Assembly (NCBI RefSeq): GCF_020379485.1
Contig: NW_026014878.1
Coordinates: 1 to 64,000 of the forward strand
Reading direction: 5' to 3'
DNA from: Brassica napus
Lineage: Eukaryota > Streptophyta > Magnoliopsida > Brassicales > Brassicaceae
Length of the DNA stretch: 64,000 nt
In this document: in pieces, positions 13,363-26,246 of the stretch
How the letters are laid out: each line of letters begins with the position of its first letter
Numbering within the stretch: the stretch's first letter is position 1
The notes under the pieces: generated by a model
Told to the model about the DNA's origin: nothing
What the model saw: only the letters and a program-made list of their open reading frames with translations
Database searches by the model: none
Made by a program: the position numbers and the translations under genes

Positions 13363-13941
13363 TGTTGAGTTGAGTTGCGTATAAGTGTGAAGCAAGTGAG
13401 GAGTTGAGACTAAGGAGATGAGTTGAAGCTTGGGAAGGTTTGGGCAAGGTCCGTACAAGTCCGTACAGTCCGTACATGACCGTACACATGAAGATGGGTG
13501 AAACCTTGACAAGGGTAAAGAAGTTACTTGCGGTAACTTAGGTGAAGGGAAGGAACTTACCTGGATGCATCAGACCGTTTAGGGATAAGGTAGAGCGCGC
13601 CTTGACAGGCTGGAACAGCTGGAAAGGCAAGAGCATCTCGGTCCAAGATGCTAGATGCTCCGCGCATGTGGAGAAGCTAATTGGCTTGTTCAAATGAGCT
13701 TATCCTCTCCTGATTGACCTCACATGCTTTAGTCTTCTCTTGATTTCGAAAACCCTTGTATGCTCACACTATATATTGTAACTCATGTCCTTAATGAAAG
13801 ATTAGACAGTTCTAAACAATCTTTCTCTTTACTCATTTCACTATGATTCTCCATTAGTCTCTAAGTTGTCTCTTAATCTCTTATTCTCCTTCTTTAATCC
13901 TTTCTAAACTCAGATAATCCTTTACATTCCTAAAAGTCATA
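13363..13941 (+). repeat. 5' LTR of copia B
   Basis: 579 bp, starts TGTTGAGTTGAG and ends AAAAGTCATA. Four GTAC cores (CCGTAC) lie at 13449-13487. A perfect inverted repeat AAGTTAC-N5-GTAACTT lies at 13521-13539. A TATA box (CTATATAT) is at about 13769-13777, so U3 ends near there and the T-rich transcript leader follows. Confidence 0.95.
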
Positions 13942-14203
13942 TGGTATCAGAGCCAGGTTGATTACAATCTGAGTTCGTGAGTGATTCTCTTAAGGATTCA
14001 AGTTTGAAACTTTAAGAGAACAAGTGAGTGTGTTTGAGAGTTTCTTGAGAGTTCAAAAGCTCAAGGTGTTTTGTGTGTGTCTTGGTGGTCCGTGGGAGGT
14101 TCATTTGAAGACTCAAGAGTGAATCTGTGTTCTAGAGAGCAGCGTGGGTTCTCAGTACAAGATCTAACCGGTTGTTCAAGCTATAGACGTCAAGCTGCTC
14201 AAG
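13942..14203 (+). other. Primer-binding site and leader of copia B
   Basis: TGGTATCAGAGCC at 13942-13954 directly follows the LTR and is complementary to the 3' end of initiator methionine tRNA. The remaining leader to the gag ATG at 14204 shows no supported coding region. Confidence 0.88.
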
Positions 14204-16107
14204 ATGGAGAGTGGCATGAAGATGAAGGTCGCGGTGACATTCAAAGGAACCAACTACCTAGTCTGGTCTAGGATGGTGAAGACTGCTGTGGGAAGCAAGG
14301 GTTTGTGGAAGCATATCACATCTGGTGAGGCTCCAAAGGTGATTACTCAGGGGGTGAAACGGAGAGTCCCGAGGAGAGTGTTGTAGAGAAGTGGCAACAA
14401 GAAGACATGATGGTGATGTCAGTCCTTCATGCCTCTTTGGAGCCGGCTATACTAGATGCTTATAGCTACTGTGAGACAGCCAAGGAGCTGTGGGATACTC
14501 TACAGAAAGTGTATGGAAACACTTCTAACCTGAACCGAGTGTTTGAAGTCAAGAAGGCAATCAATGGGTTAACTCAAGATGACACGGAGTTCACTAAGCA
14601 CTTGGGAAGGTTCAGGTCTCTTTGGTCTGAGTTGGAGATGCTGAGGCCAAGCACGGTTGATCCAAAGCTTCTAAATGAGAGACGCGAGCAGGACAAGGTC
14701 TTTGGGTTGCTGCTCACGTTGAATGCAAGCTACAGTGGTCTTATCCAGCACATGCTATGGTCTGAGAAGCTGCCTGACCTTGAAGAGGTGTGCGCTAAGA
14801 TACAGAAGGAGCAGGGCTCAATGGGTTTGTTTGGAGGCAAGGGAGACTTATCTCTTGCAAATGCTGTGCAACCTGACCGGGAAGAGCCTCCACAAGCCAA
14901 CAAAGCTGGTTACAACAAGTATGAGGATAGGAAGTTCAATGGGAATTGTGATCACTGCAAGAAGCATGGACACAAGAAGAGTCAGTGCTGGATACTCCAT
15001 CCCCACTTGAAGCCGGCTAAGTTCATGAAGGAGAGAGAGGCAAAAGCTCACATGACTGAAGGATCAAGCGGAGCAGGGCCATCCAACCGTGGAGCTGAAG
15101 GGGAGAACCGTGAAGGAGATGGAAAGGCTTTGGTGACCTACACTGGAGCTATCAACCCCCGTGGCAATGATCAAGACTTCATCAGGAGATCCGAGATGGA
15201 TGCACTCATCAAAATGCTCAAGGATAATGGTAACATTCATGGGTATTCATTTGGTGCTTCTATGATTGCTAGAACTATAGAAATGACTCCTAATGTGGCT
15301 GAGATTGCTAGGATTGATAGTAAGACTGGAATTGAGCATTGCATTGATAGAAATGCTAGGATGAATGCATATAGATCACAAATTAGCATCTGCCATAGTG
15401 CTAGCAATACATCCAAACCATTGATTATAGATTCAGGTGCATCTCATCATATGATTAGTGACACCAACCTGATTAAAGATATAGAACCTACTAATGGATG
15501 TGTGATGATTGCAAATGGGGATAAGATACCTATTAAGGGAATAGTAAACTTAAAGCTATTTGATAAGAACACTAGAGCATTTTATATTCCGGAATTCACA
15601 TCAAACCTTCTTTCAGTTAAGAAATGCACTACTGATTTGAATTGCAATGTTATATTCAGTCCTAATGATGTGAAGTTTCAGGATATTGAGAGCAGCCAAT
15701 TGATTGGAAAAGGAGTTACAAAGGGTGACTTATACATGCTTGAGAAGCTTGATCCTGTTTCCAATTATAACTGCTCATTTACTTCTGCTTCTAGTTTGAA
15801 TAAAAATGCATTGTCGCATGCTAGATTAGGTCATCCCCATGAGAGGGCTTTAAACTTGATAATACCAGGTGTGGTTTTTGAAAATAATAAGTGTGAGGCT
15901 TGCATTTTAGGCAAGCATTGTAAGAATGTGTTTCCAAGAACATCTACTGTCTATGAAAATTCCTTTGATTTGATTCATACTGATGTGTGGACTGCACCTA
16001 GTTGTTCTAGAGATAATCATAAGTATTTTGTCACATTCATTGATGAAAAATCTAAATACACCTGGTTAACACTCATTCCATCAAAAGATAGGGTGATAGA
16101 TGCATTC
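14204..16107 (+). pseudogene. Copia B gag-pol, 5' part (gag to integrase start), frameshifted
   Basis: Starts at ATG 14204 with the MESGMKMKVAVTFKG gag start shared with C and D. The frame shifts at about 14349-14353, in a run of five G; one more G would restore alignment with the relatives, so a sequencing error in the homopolymer is possible. The second frame (from 14407) is open for 567 codons. It carries the gag domain, a CCHC knuckle (CDHCKKHGHKKSQC), the protease motif DSGASHHM, the pre-integrase domain with CEACILGKHC and the first part of the integrase core. It stops where G1 inserted; the CATTC at 16103-16107 is the left target duplication. Confidence 0.9.
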
Positions 16108-16931
16108 TGATATGATCATGGACCAGCACAAGGATGGAGATGAAGAGCTCAAAGACAAATCAAGTGAAGAAGAGGATGCCTTAGTCATTCCACCAGGTCC
16201 CATCACTCGTGCCAAAGCTAGAAGACTCAAAGAAGCTGTTGGAAGTATACTTATGATCTCATGGAAGCAAGAAGACAGCCTTGATGGACGTTTGATCAAT
16301 CAAGACACTCTCATCACCATTCAAGCAATTGTTTCAAACTGATCATCATCTAAGCAAGTGCTTGTGTGTGCTCTTTTCCTAACCTTTGGTTTTGTCCCAT
16401 TGGGTTTTCCAAAGGCAGGTTTTTAATGAGGCCACAAGTCACTTACATAAACCTTAGATGATGTATCATGGTTCCACCTTTTGTTATTTTTAAACTATGG
16501 TTTTTATTTCATGTTTTAAACTCTTTTCAAATTTGAATAAGTCTTTAGTCTTTGTTGTAGTTCCAAGGGAGCCTGTTCCCTTTAATGATCTCGAGAATGT
16601 GGAGCCTGTTCCATACTTCTCTATATAAGCTTGTATGCGTTCTCTCTTTTAGAACACAATCTTCTTTCTACAAAATCTATCCGATTTCTTTGTTCTCTCT
16701 TTACTTCTCATCAAGTCTTGAGTGAATTCCGTTGGTGTGTCATATCCAACAACTAAGGGTGTCTATTTTGGTGTGTAATATCCAAGCTAGTCATCTAGGA
16801 GTATCAAGGAGTCTTTCCGCCACTCTTTGTGTCACCATACGATCCATCACCTTGATAAACTTGAGTCTCTGATTCGTTTATACAAGGATCTATCCAGTTC
16901 AATCCAAAAGAAACATCCTAGGAGTTCATTA
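16108..16931 (+). repeat. 5' LTR of G1
   Basis: 824 bp. Its first 235 bases can be read as the pol C-terminus ([10 protein letters not shown] motif) as in the 3' LTR, ending at 16342. The conserved hairpin shared with copia 3' UTRs is at 16383-16432. A TATA box (CTATATAAG) is at about 16621-16629. Confidence 0.94.
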
Positions 16932-17433
16932 AGTGGTATCAGAGCTGCTTTGGATTGGGAAGTTTTCGATTTCTCTTTGGTTTCAAATAAACTCTTCAAC
17001 TTCTTTGATTACCATTGATAGATCTGTGATCTGTTGTTGTTTCTCGTATCATCTAAGTAGCATATCACCTGATTGCTAATCATCTGTGTTGAATCCTGTT
17101 AGATCTAAGTGTTCTTATCATATTTTGAATCAAACTCATCTAATCCGTGTGAAGGAAGTAATCGAATCGCTTGATCTGTTGAATCACTTGCTGAATAATT
17201 TGATTTGTGATATTTCTGTGATAGATCTGTTCTTATTTATCTTGAATCTGATCTGCATAAATCCAAAATTGATAGATCTGATCTTAGTCTTGTCGATTTG
17301 AATTCTCTAAAACCGTGATCTACAAGTTTTCTATCTTTTGAATCTTTTGAAAGTTGTTTCCGCGTCGACTATTTGTTCTGAATTGATTCTTGTGAACATC
17401 TTACTTGTTTGAGTGTTTTCTGAATCAGGTACC
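16932..17433 (+). other. Primer-binding site and leader of G1
   Basis: TGGTATCAGAGC at 16934-16945, two bases after the LTR, matches initiator methionine tRNA. The leader is AT-rich. Just before the second in-frame ATG (17434) the sequence TCTGAATCAG/GTACC resembles a splice acceptor; this is only a resemblance. Confidence 0.8.
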
Positions 17434-20400
17434 ATGGTGAATGAGTCGGAAGAGGAAGCAGAACTCGTGAGACAGAACAGGTTATTGAGAGATCAGATGA
17501 CTGAGCAATTAAACCGAACGATGATCACTACCGTTGCTGATATGATCAAGAGCAGTATGAAGGAACTTCGCGATGAAATAAGGCAAGAGATAAGGCAAGC
17601 TACTGGCCAAGGTCATAGCAATGAGTCTAGACGAGAAAGACGTGATGAAACCCCACGAGAGCATGCTGAATCACAAGAAACAGACCACTACTATGATCAT
17701 AACCGAGCCACGCGCAGCAGTTCCTCTTCTAGAGATAGTAGAAGGAGATATAGGAGAGATCATGATGAAAGGAGAACTTACAGAGATGATCTTGCTGGTT
17801 TAAAGCTGAAGATACCTCCTTTCCATGGCAAAGTTGATCCGGATGCTTACTTGGAATGGGAAAAGAAGATGGAGTTGGTGTTTAACTGTAAGCACTACAC
17901 CAATGCCCAAAGAATTCAGATAGCAGCAACCGAGTTTCATGACTATGCGTTGAGTTGGTGGGATCAGCTAGTGACTACCAGGAGACTTAACCAAGAGTAT
18001 CCCGTTGAAACATGGCACGAGATGAAGGCTCTCATGCGTAAAAGATTTGTGCCAAATCACTATCATCGCGACTTGCACCAGAAGTTAAGAAGACTCACCC
18101 AAGGATCTCGGTCTGTTGAAGAATACTATCAAGACATGGAGTTGTTGATGCTGAGAGCTCGTGTTTCTGAAGATAAAGAAGTTACTATGGCTAGGTTCTT
18201 AGGAGGTCTCAACCGAGAGATACAAGATAACGTTGAGATGCAGCACTATGTGGAGATAGAGGAGATGCTTCACAAAGCTATACTAGTGGAGCAACAAGTT
18301 AAAAGGAAGGGCCATTCTCACTCTCGTTACAACACCAGACTTCAGGGAACTAAAGAAGAAAAGTCTAGCTATCAAAAGGAAAGCAAACCGCAACTGAAAG
18401 AAGATTCAAAGCCAAATCCCATTTACAGTAAGGATAAAGGAAAGGCTGAGGTTTCAAGTGCAAGAGCTAGAGATGTTAAGTGCTTTAAGTGTCAGGGTAG
18501 AGGCCATTATGCAAATGAGTGCACCAATAAAAGAATCATGATTCTTCTTGAGAATGGAGAGTATGAATCTGAGGATGAGCTTTCAGAGTCTGAGTATAAG
18601 GCGCTTACTGAAGAAGAATATGAAGAAGAACCCGTGAGAGGAAAGCTATTGGTGGCTAGAAGAACTTTGAGTTTGCAAAGTAAAGCTGAAGAGCAAGAAC
18701 AGAGAGAGAATCTATTCTACACTCGGTGCCTTGTGCAAGGAAAGGTCTGTAGTCTTATCATTGATGGAGGAAGTTGTGTGAATGTAGCTAGTGAAACTAT
18801 GGTAGAGAAGCTTGGCCTCCAAGTAAAGAAACATCCAAAGCCCTACCGGCTTCAATGGTTGAATGAAGAAGGAGAAATGAGGGTTTCTAGTCAGGTTTCG
18901 GTTCCCATTGCAATTGGAAGGTATGAGGATGAGGTTCTCTGTGATGTACTGCCTATGGAAGCTGGACATATCCTTCTTGGTCGGCCATGGCAATCAGATA
19001 GACGAGTGATACATGATGGCTACACCAACAAGCACACGTTTGAGTTCAAAGGGAAGAAGACTGTGCTGGTTCCTCTAACACCAAAGGAGGTTCACCAAGA
19101 TCAACTGCAGCTACAAAAGAAGAAAGAAATAGACCTCAAACCTGATTCAAAGAAGCAGCATAGTTTCTATGCCAACTCGGGTGACATCAAAAGAACTCTC
19201 AATGCTCATCAATCCACTCTTTTACTTGTCTTTAAAGAGTCTCATTTGAATGTTACTGACCCAACACCGGTATATCCGAGTGAAATTGAGTATCTTTTAC
19301 AGGAATATAGAGATGTGTTTCCAGAAGAAACTCCTCAAGGTCTTCCACCTCTTAGAGGGATTGAGCATCAGATTGATTTTGTCCCTGGTTCTACACTGCC
19401 AAATAGGCCAGCTTATAGGACTAATCCCGTGGAGACTAAAGAACTGCAAAAACAAGTTGAGGAATTGATGGCAAAGGGGCATATCCGTGAAAGCATGAGC
19501 CCATGCGCAGTTCCAGTACTTCTTGTGCCTAAGAAGGATGGAAGCTGGCGCATGTGTGTTGATTGTAGAGCCATCAACAATATCACTGTAAAGTATCGCC
19601 ATCCTATTCCTAGATTAGATGATATGCTTGATGAATTGCATGGTTCTTGCATATTTTCTAAGATTGATTTGAAAAGTGGTTACCATCAGATTAGGATGAA
19701 GGAAGGAGATGAATGGAAAACTGCATTCAAAACTAAACATGGTTTATATGAGTGGTTAGTCATGCCATTTGGATTAACCAATGCACCTAGTACATTCATG
19801 AGATTAATGAATCATGTTCTTAGATCATTCATTGGCAAATTTGTTGTGGTATACTTTGATGACATCCTGGTATACAGTAAGAGTTTTAATGATCATATAG
19901 GACATCTTAGAGCTGTTCTTGATGCGCTTAGAAAGGAATCTCTTTTTGCTAACCTTAAGAAGTGTACTTTTGGAACGGATAACTTGGTCTTTCTAGGTTT
20001 TGTTGTAAGTGCAGATGGAGTTAAGGTGGATCAGGAGAAAATCAAAGCAATCAAGGAGTGGCCAATTCCTGCTACTGTAAGTGAAGTAAGGAGCTTTCAT
20101 GGGTTGGCTGGCTTCTACAGGCGCTTTGTCAAGAATTTTAGCACCATTGCAGCTCCACTGACCGAGATAATCAAGAAAGATGTGGGATTCAAATGGGGAG
20201 AGCCACAGGAAACTGCTTTCCAAAGCCTTAAAGAGAAGCTCACTCATTCTCCTCTCCTTATTTTACCTGACTTTAATAAAAATTTCGAGATAGAATGTGA
20301 TGCTTCTGGTATAGGTGTGGGTGCTGTGTTGATGCAGGAGAAAAGACCTATTGCATACTTCAGTGAGAAGCTTGGAGGAGCTACTCTCAACTATGCAACT

Positions 20401-22150
20401 TATGACAAAGAGCTATATGCTTTAGTAAGGGCTTTGCAGACTTGGCAGCATTATCTATGGCCCAAAGAATTTGTCATACACACAGACCACGAGTCCCTCA
20501 AGTATCTAAAAGGACAGAACAAGCTCAGTAAGAGACACGCAAGGTGGGTTGAGTTCATAGAAACTTTCCCTTATGTGATCAAGTACAAACAAGGTAAAGA
20601 GAATATAGTGGCTGATGCACTATCTAGAAGGTATGTTCTCTTAAACACTCTTGATGTCAAACTGTTGGGTTTTGAGCAGATTAAAGGTATGTATGAAACT
20701 GATCCTGATTTTAAAGATGCTTACAAGTCTTGTGAGAAATTTGCTGCTGGACATTACTTTAGGCAGGATGGATTTCTTTTCTATGATAATAGACTTTGTG
20801 TGCCTAATTGTTCTTTGAGAGATTTATTTGTTAGGGAATCTCATGGAGGAAGCCTCATGGGACATTTTGGTGTTGCAAAAACTCTCAAGACCTTGCAGGA
20901 TCACTTCTACTGGCCGCGGATGAAAAGAGATGTGGAAAGACTTTGTGAAAGGTGTGCAACTTGTAAACAAGCTAAGTCCAAAGTCCAAAACCATGGTTTG
21001 TATACTCCTTTACCCATCCCTTATCATCCTTGGAATGATATCTCTATGGACTTCATTGTTGGATTGCCTAGAACTCGTACTGGTAAAGATTCAATCTTTG
21101 TGGTAGTTGATAGATTTTCTAAGATGGCACACTTCATTGCTTGTCATAAAACTGATGATGCATTGCATATAGCTAACTTGTTCTTTAAGGAGATTGTGCG
21201 CTTACATGGCATGCCTAAGACTATTGTATCTGATAGAGATACTAAGTTTCTAAGTTACTTTTGGAAAACTCTTTGGTCTAAACTAGGCACTAAGCTATTG
21301 TTTTCTACTACTTGTCATCCACAAACTGATGGTCAGACTGAAGTAGTTAATAGAACTCTTGGTACACTCTTGCGTGCAATTATAAAGAAGAACTTGAAAT
21401 CATGGGAAGATTGTTTGCCTCATTGTGAATTTGCATATAATCATGCTGTGCATTCTGCTACTAAGTTTTCTCCATTTGAAATTGTTTATGGATTCAATCC
21501 CATCTCTCCTTTGGATCTAATACCTTTACCTGAGTGTGAAAGAGTTAGTCTTGATGGCAAGAAGAAGGCAGAGAAGGTACAACAGCTTCATGAACAAGCA
21601 AGGCGCAACATAGAAGAGAAGACTAAGCAATATGCCAAACAAGCAAACAAGGGAAGGCGTGAAAGAGTCTTTGAAGTGGGTGATCAAGTCTGGATTCACC
21701 TAAGGAAAGAAAGATTTCCTAATGAGAGGAAATCCAAGCTCATGCCAAGAATTGATGGACCATTTGAGATCCATAAAGAAAATCGGCAACAATGCTTACA
21801 AGCTGGATCTCCAAGGAAGGTATGATGTGAGCAATAGCTTTAATATCACTGACTTGACTCCTTATTTTGCAGATGAGCCAGATTTGAGGACAAATCCTTT
21901 TCAAGAGGGAGGGGATGCTATGATCATGGACCAGCACAAGGATGGAGATGAAGAGCTCAAAGACAAATCAAGTGAAGAAGAGGATGCCTTAGTCATTCCA
22001 CCAGGTCCCATCACTCGTGCCAAAGCTAGAAGACTCAAAGAAGCTGTTGGAAGTATACTTATGATCTCATGGAAGCAAGAAGACAGCCTTGATGGACGTT
22101 TGATCAATCAAGACACTCTCATCACCATTCAAGCAATTGTTTCAAACTGA
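17413..22150 (+). pseudogene. G1 gag-pol polyprotein, frameshifted before the C-terminus
   Basis: Open for 1470 codons from ATG 17413 (an ATG at 17434 is equally plausible). Domains in order: gag, CCHC knuckle ([14 protein letters not shown]), protease with IIDGGSC, reverse transcriptase with YFDD, RNase H with ECDASG, integrase zinc finger (H-H-C-C) and D-D-E core. Against G2, one extra C lies near 21770 (GAGATCCATAAAG versus GAGATCATAAAG). It shifts the frame, so translation ends at 21825. The remaining about 125 codons, including the chromatin-linked CR-type tail inside the 3' LTR, lie in another frame ending at 22150. As sequenced this copy would make an integrase without that tail. Confidence 0.92.
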
Positions 22151-22738
22151 TCATCATCTAAGCAAGTGCTTGTGTGTGCTCTTTTCCTAACCTTTGGTTT
22201 TGTCCCATTGGGTTTTCCAAAGGCAGGTTTTTAATGAGGCCACAAGTCACTTACATAAACCTTAGATGATGTATCATGGTTCCACCTTATGTTATTTTTA
22301 AACTATGGTTTTTATTTCATGTTTTAAACTCTTTTCAAATTTGAATAAGTCTTTTGTCTTTGTTGTAGTTCCAAGGGAGCCTGTTCCCTTTAATGATCTC
22401 GAGAATGTGGAGCCTGTTCCATACTTCTCTATATAAGCTTGTATGCGTTCTCTCTTTTAGAACACAATCTTCTTTCTACAAAATCTATCCGATTTCTTTG
22501 TTCTCTCTTTACTTCTCATCAAGTCTTGAGTGAATTCCGTTGGTGTGTCATATCCAACAACTAAGGGTGTCTATTTTGGTGTGTAATATCCAAGCTAGTC
22601 ATCTAGGAGTATCAAGGAGTCTTTCCGCCACTCTTTGTGTCACCATACGATCCATCACCTTGATAAACTTGAGTCTCTGATTCGTTTATACAAGGATCTA
22701 TCCAGTTCAATCCAAAGAAACATCCTAGGAGTTCATTA
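21916..22738 (+). repeat. 3' LTR of G1
   Basis: 823 bp, preceded by the purine tract GAGGGAGGGGA (21905-21915). The first 235 bases encode the pol C-terminal tail. The conserved hairpin is at 22191-22240 and a TATA box near 22428-22436. Confidence 0.94.
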
Positions 22739-25326
22739 CATTCAAGAACTTTCAAGCTTATGTGACTAACCATTATCATGCTAGGATTAAAATTTTGAGA
22801 TCAGATAATGGAGGAGAGTACACAAGCTATGCGTTCAAGAGTCATCTAGATCACCATGGAATCCTTCATCAAACAAGCTGTCCCTACACACCACAACAGA
22901 ATGGTGTAGCTGAGAGGAAGAACATGCACTTGATGGAAGTGGCTCGGTCACTGATGTTCCAAGCTAATGTACCTAAGAGATTCTGGAGTGATGCTGTATC
23001 TACTGCGTGCTACCTAATCAACAGGATGCCTACAAAGGTGTTGAAGGATCAAGCACCATTTGAAGTTCTGAACAAGCGCAAGCCATCCTTGGAATACATG
23101 AGAGTGTTTGGATGCTTATGCTATGTTCTAGTACCAGGAGAGTTGAGGAACAAGCTAGAAGCAAGAAGCAGAAAGGCAATGTTCATTGGCTACTCAACAA
23201 CTCAAAAAGGATATAAGTGTTATGATCCAGAAGCTAGAAGGGTACTTGTATCTAGAGATGTGAAGTTCATTGAAGAAAGAGGATACTATGAGGAGAAGAA
23301 TCAAGAAGATTTGAAGGATCTCACATCAGATAAGGCTGGAGTCTTAAGAGTCATTTTGGAAGGTCTCGGTATCAAGATGAACCAGGACCAATCCACAAGA
23401 AGTGGAAGACAAGAAGAGAGCTCAACTGCACCAAGTGGAGCTGCTCAAACACCTCACCTTGATCATGAGGGGGGAAGTGAACCTGAAACTCAAGAAAATG
23501 GCCAAGAAGGAGTCGGCTTGAGTGAGGAAGGAGGAGAGTTCAACTCAGGTTCTCATCATCAAGGTGAGCAAGACCAAGGAGAGGAAGAACATCAGAGTGA
23601 AGCACAAGAACCGACTACACAAGATGAGCCGGTTCAAGAGCAAGAACAACCAGTATTGAGGAGAAGCACAAGGCTGAGAAAGGATCCTTCCTCTTGGGTA
23701 AACACGCGAGTGTACTACAATGCCCAAGCTGTGGAGCATCCTTCTCAAGTCGTGTGTTCATTTGCTCAATACCCTGAAGAACATTGCGCCTTCATGGTTA
23801 ACTTGGATGAGAATTACATCCCAAGAAGCTATGAAGAAGCAATCATGGATAAAGAATGGAAGGAGTCAGTTGGAGCTGAGGCAGGAGCTATGATCAAGAA
23901 TGATACATGGTATGAGAGTGAGTTACCAAAAGGGAAGAAGGCTGTGACTAGTAGATGGATATTCACAATCAAGTATAAGGCTGATGGAAAGATTGAGAGG
24001 AAGAAGTCAAGGCTGGTTGCAAGAGGTTTCACTCAAACTTATGGAGAAGATTACATAGAAACCTTTGCACCAGTAGCTAAACTACATACAATCCGGATTG
24101 TATTGAGCTTGGCTGTGAACCTTGGATGGGGCTTATGGCAAATGGATGTGAAGAATGCATTCCTACAAGGAGAACTTGAGGATGAAGTGTATATGCATCC
24201 ACCTCCAGGCCTGGAACACTTAGTGAAGAGAGGGAACGTGTTAAGATTGAAGAAAGCTATCTATGGGCTGAAGCAATCACCAAGAGCTTGGTACAACAAG
24301 CTGAGCACTACTCTCAATGGCCGAGGCTTCAAGAAGTCTGAACTAGATCACACACTCTTCACTCTCACTACTCCCTCAGGTATGATTGCACTCCTTGTGT
24401 ATGTTGATGATATCATTATCACAGGAAGTGATAAGGAAGGTATCATAGCAACCAAGGAGTTTCTTAAATCCATGTTTGAGATTAAAGACTTGGGAGAAAT
24501 GAAATACTTTCTTGGAATTGAGATATGTAGATCCAAGGAAGGTTTATTCATGTCCCAAAGGAAATATACACTTGATCTTTTGAAAGGTGCAGGTGCTTAT
24601 GGAGGCAAGACAGCAAGGATGCCTATGGAGGATGGTTACAAAGTCCCACGAGAGGGGGAGATTGAAGACAGCAAACCTTATCAGGATCCTAAACTCTATA
24701 GAAAACTAGTTGGCAAATTGATTTATCTTACCATAACTAGACCTGACATTTGTTTTGCTGTGAATCAGGTGAGTCAACACATGCAAGTGCCTAAGGAGCA
24801 TCATTGGCGCATGGTGGAGAGGATCTTGATGTATCTCAACGGCTCACCTGATCAAGGAGTATGGATGGGCTGCAATGGGAGCACTGAAGTGGTTGGATAC
24901 TGTGATGCGGATTGGGCTGGTGATAGAGCAGACAGGAGATCAACCACAGGCTATTGCACATTCATTGGAGGCAACTTGGTTACTTGGAAGAGTAAGAAGC
25001 AGAAGGTGGTGTCTTGTTCAAGTGCATAAACTGAGTATAGAGCTATGCTGAAGCTTACCAACGAGCTGGTGTGGATCAAAGGCATCTTGAAGCATTTGGA
25101 GATTGATCAAGCCACTCCAATGACCATGCATTGTGATAACCAAGCTGCCATCCACATTGCCTCCAACTCGGTGTTTCATGAAAGAACCAAGCACATTGAA
25201 GTTGATTGTCACAAGGTGAGGCAGATGATCATCTTAGGAGTCATCCTGCCATGCTACACAAGAAGTGAAGATCAGTTAGCAGATGTGTTCACCAAAGCTG
25301 CAAGACAAAAGACAATGGAGTCCATT
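22739..25326 (+). pseudogene. Copia B gag-pol, 3' part (integrase, reverse transcriptase, RNase H)
   Basis: Continuation of B after G1, starting with the second CATTC. Open from at least 22762 to 25029. It encodes the end of the integrase core (SDNGGEY, then NGVAERKN with the catalytic E), the reverse transcriptase with YVDD, and RNase H with CDADWAGDRADRRSTTGY. A TAA at 25027-25029 replaces a GAA-type codon within RNase H (SSA-stop-TEY versus SSAEAEY). Beyond it the same frame is open to 25326, where C inserted. The reverse transcriptase is almost the same protein as in A, C and E. Confidence 0.92.
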
Positions 25327-25920
25327 TATCACTTTTGAGTGATGTAAACTATAATCTGAGTTTAGATAAGAATAGAGAAGAGATTAGAGTAGATTTAAGA
25401 GATTAAGAGACTAAATGAGAATCATTGTGCAAAGTATAGAGAGATTGATTTGTTTAGAACTGTCTAATCTTTATTAAGAGATGAGGTTACATATTTATAG
25501 TCTAAGCAACAAGGGTTTTCGTAAACCTAATCAGAGACTCTAAGCATGTGAAGTCAAATGGATAAGGCTGGCCGAGTTTGAATCCATCCAATGAAGGCTC
25601 CCACACGTTTGATGCCTTTGGGATCTTTGACTAAAGTAGCTTTTGCCTTTCCAGCTGTGCCAGTCTGTCAAGGCGCCTCTTATCCCCTTCCTCAACGGTC
25701 TGATGGATCAGATAAGCTCCCAAGACTTTACCCGCGGCTTGCTTCATCTGGATGAGTTACTCGGGTAACTTATAGTTACCATCATGTACAGCCTTGTACG
25801 GAATGTACGGCCTTGTACGGTCCATTCCTCCCAAGTCCATCCTAACTCCTTCATGTCTCATCTCTTCTCACTTCTCTAATCCCTTCATGCTTCTCACTTA
25901 ATCATCTCCATAACTTAACA
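25327..25920 (-). repeat. 3' LTR of copia C
   Basis: 594 bp. GTAC cores lie at about 25784-25820 and the inverted repeat GTTAC-TCGG-GTAAC at 25756-25769. It is joined to a polypurine tract at 25921-25928. Confidence 0.94.
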
Positions 25921-26061
25921 CTCCCCCTCAAGCTTAGCTTTGTGAAAGCCTAAGCTTGGACAGCCATGACATCTTCCTCATTAAAAACCTTACCAAGGAA
26001 AACCCATTGGGATAAAACCTTGATAAGGGAAAAAGAGTAAAGACCTCACAGCCAAAGGGGA
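25921..26061 (-). other. Polypurine tract, PPT hairpin and conserved 3' UTR hairpin of copia C
   Basis: PPT at 25921-25928. Stem CAAGCTTAG/CTAAGCTTG at 25929-25937 with 25950-25958. The longer hairpin is at 25976-26028 with inner pair CAAGG/CCTTG around CCCATTGGG. Its sequence differs from D (TAAGG/CCTTA) while pairing is kept. Confidence 0.75.
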
Positions 26062-26246
26062 TCAGCTCCTTCTCTTCCCAAGATCAATGAGGCCCAACCT
26101 GATGTGAATGGACTCCATTGTCTTCTGTCTTGCAGCCTTGGTGAACACATCCGCTAACTGATCTTCACTTCTTGTGTAGCATGGCAAGATGACTCCTAGG
26201 ATGATCATCTGCCTCTTGTGACAATCCACTTCAATGTGCTTGGTTC
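26062..26246 (-). pseudogene. Copia C polyprotein, C-terminal fragment (end of RNase H)
   Basis: About 61 codons ending in GLIDLGKRRS-type sequence with TGA at 26062-26064. It is the last part of the C polyprotein, cut off from 32258-36643 by D. One 3-base gap near 26213, relative to the other copies, keeps the frame. Confidence 0.88.

Larger units (their letters stand above)
16108..22738 (+). mobile_element. Ty3/gypsy CRM-type centromeric retrotransposon G1, inserted in copia B
   Basis: Complete 6.6-kb element flanked by CATTC (16103-16107 and 22739-22743), plus orientation. LTRs of 824 and 823 bp begin TGATATG or TGCTATG and end GTTCATTA. The order protease, reverse transcriptase, RNase H, integrase identifies Ty3/gypsy. 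The reverse transcriptase and integrase match the CRM clade as I know it, so this is probably the Brassica centromeric element CRB. By eye the two LTRs differ at three bases plus one single-base gap. A one-base insertion breaks the end of pol. G2 at 46767-53394 is a second copy. Confidence 0.93.

Noticed and set aside
13942..13954. Possible tRNA gene at TGGTATCAGAGCC sites
   Set aside because: Only the 3' complement of initiator methionine tRNA is present next to each LTR; these are primer-binding sites.
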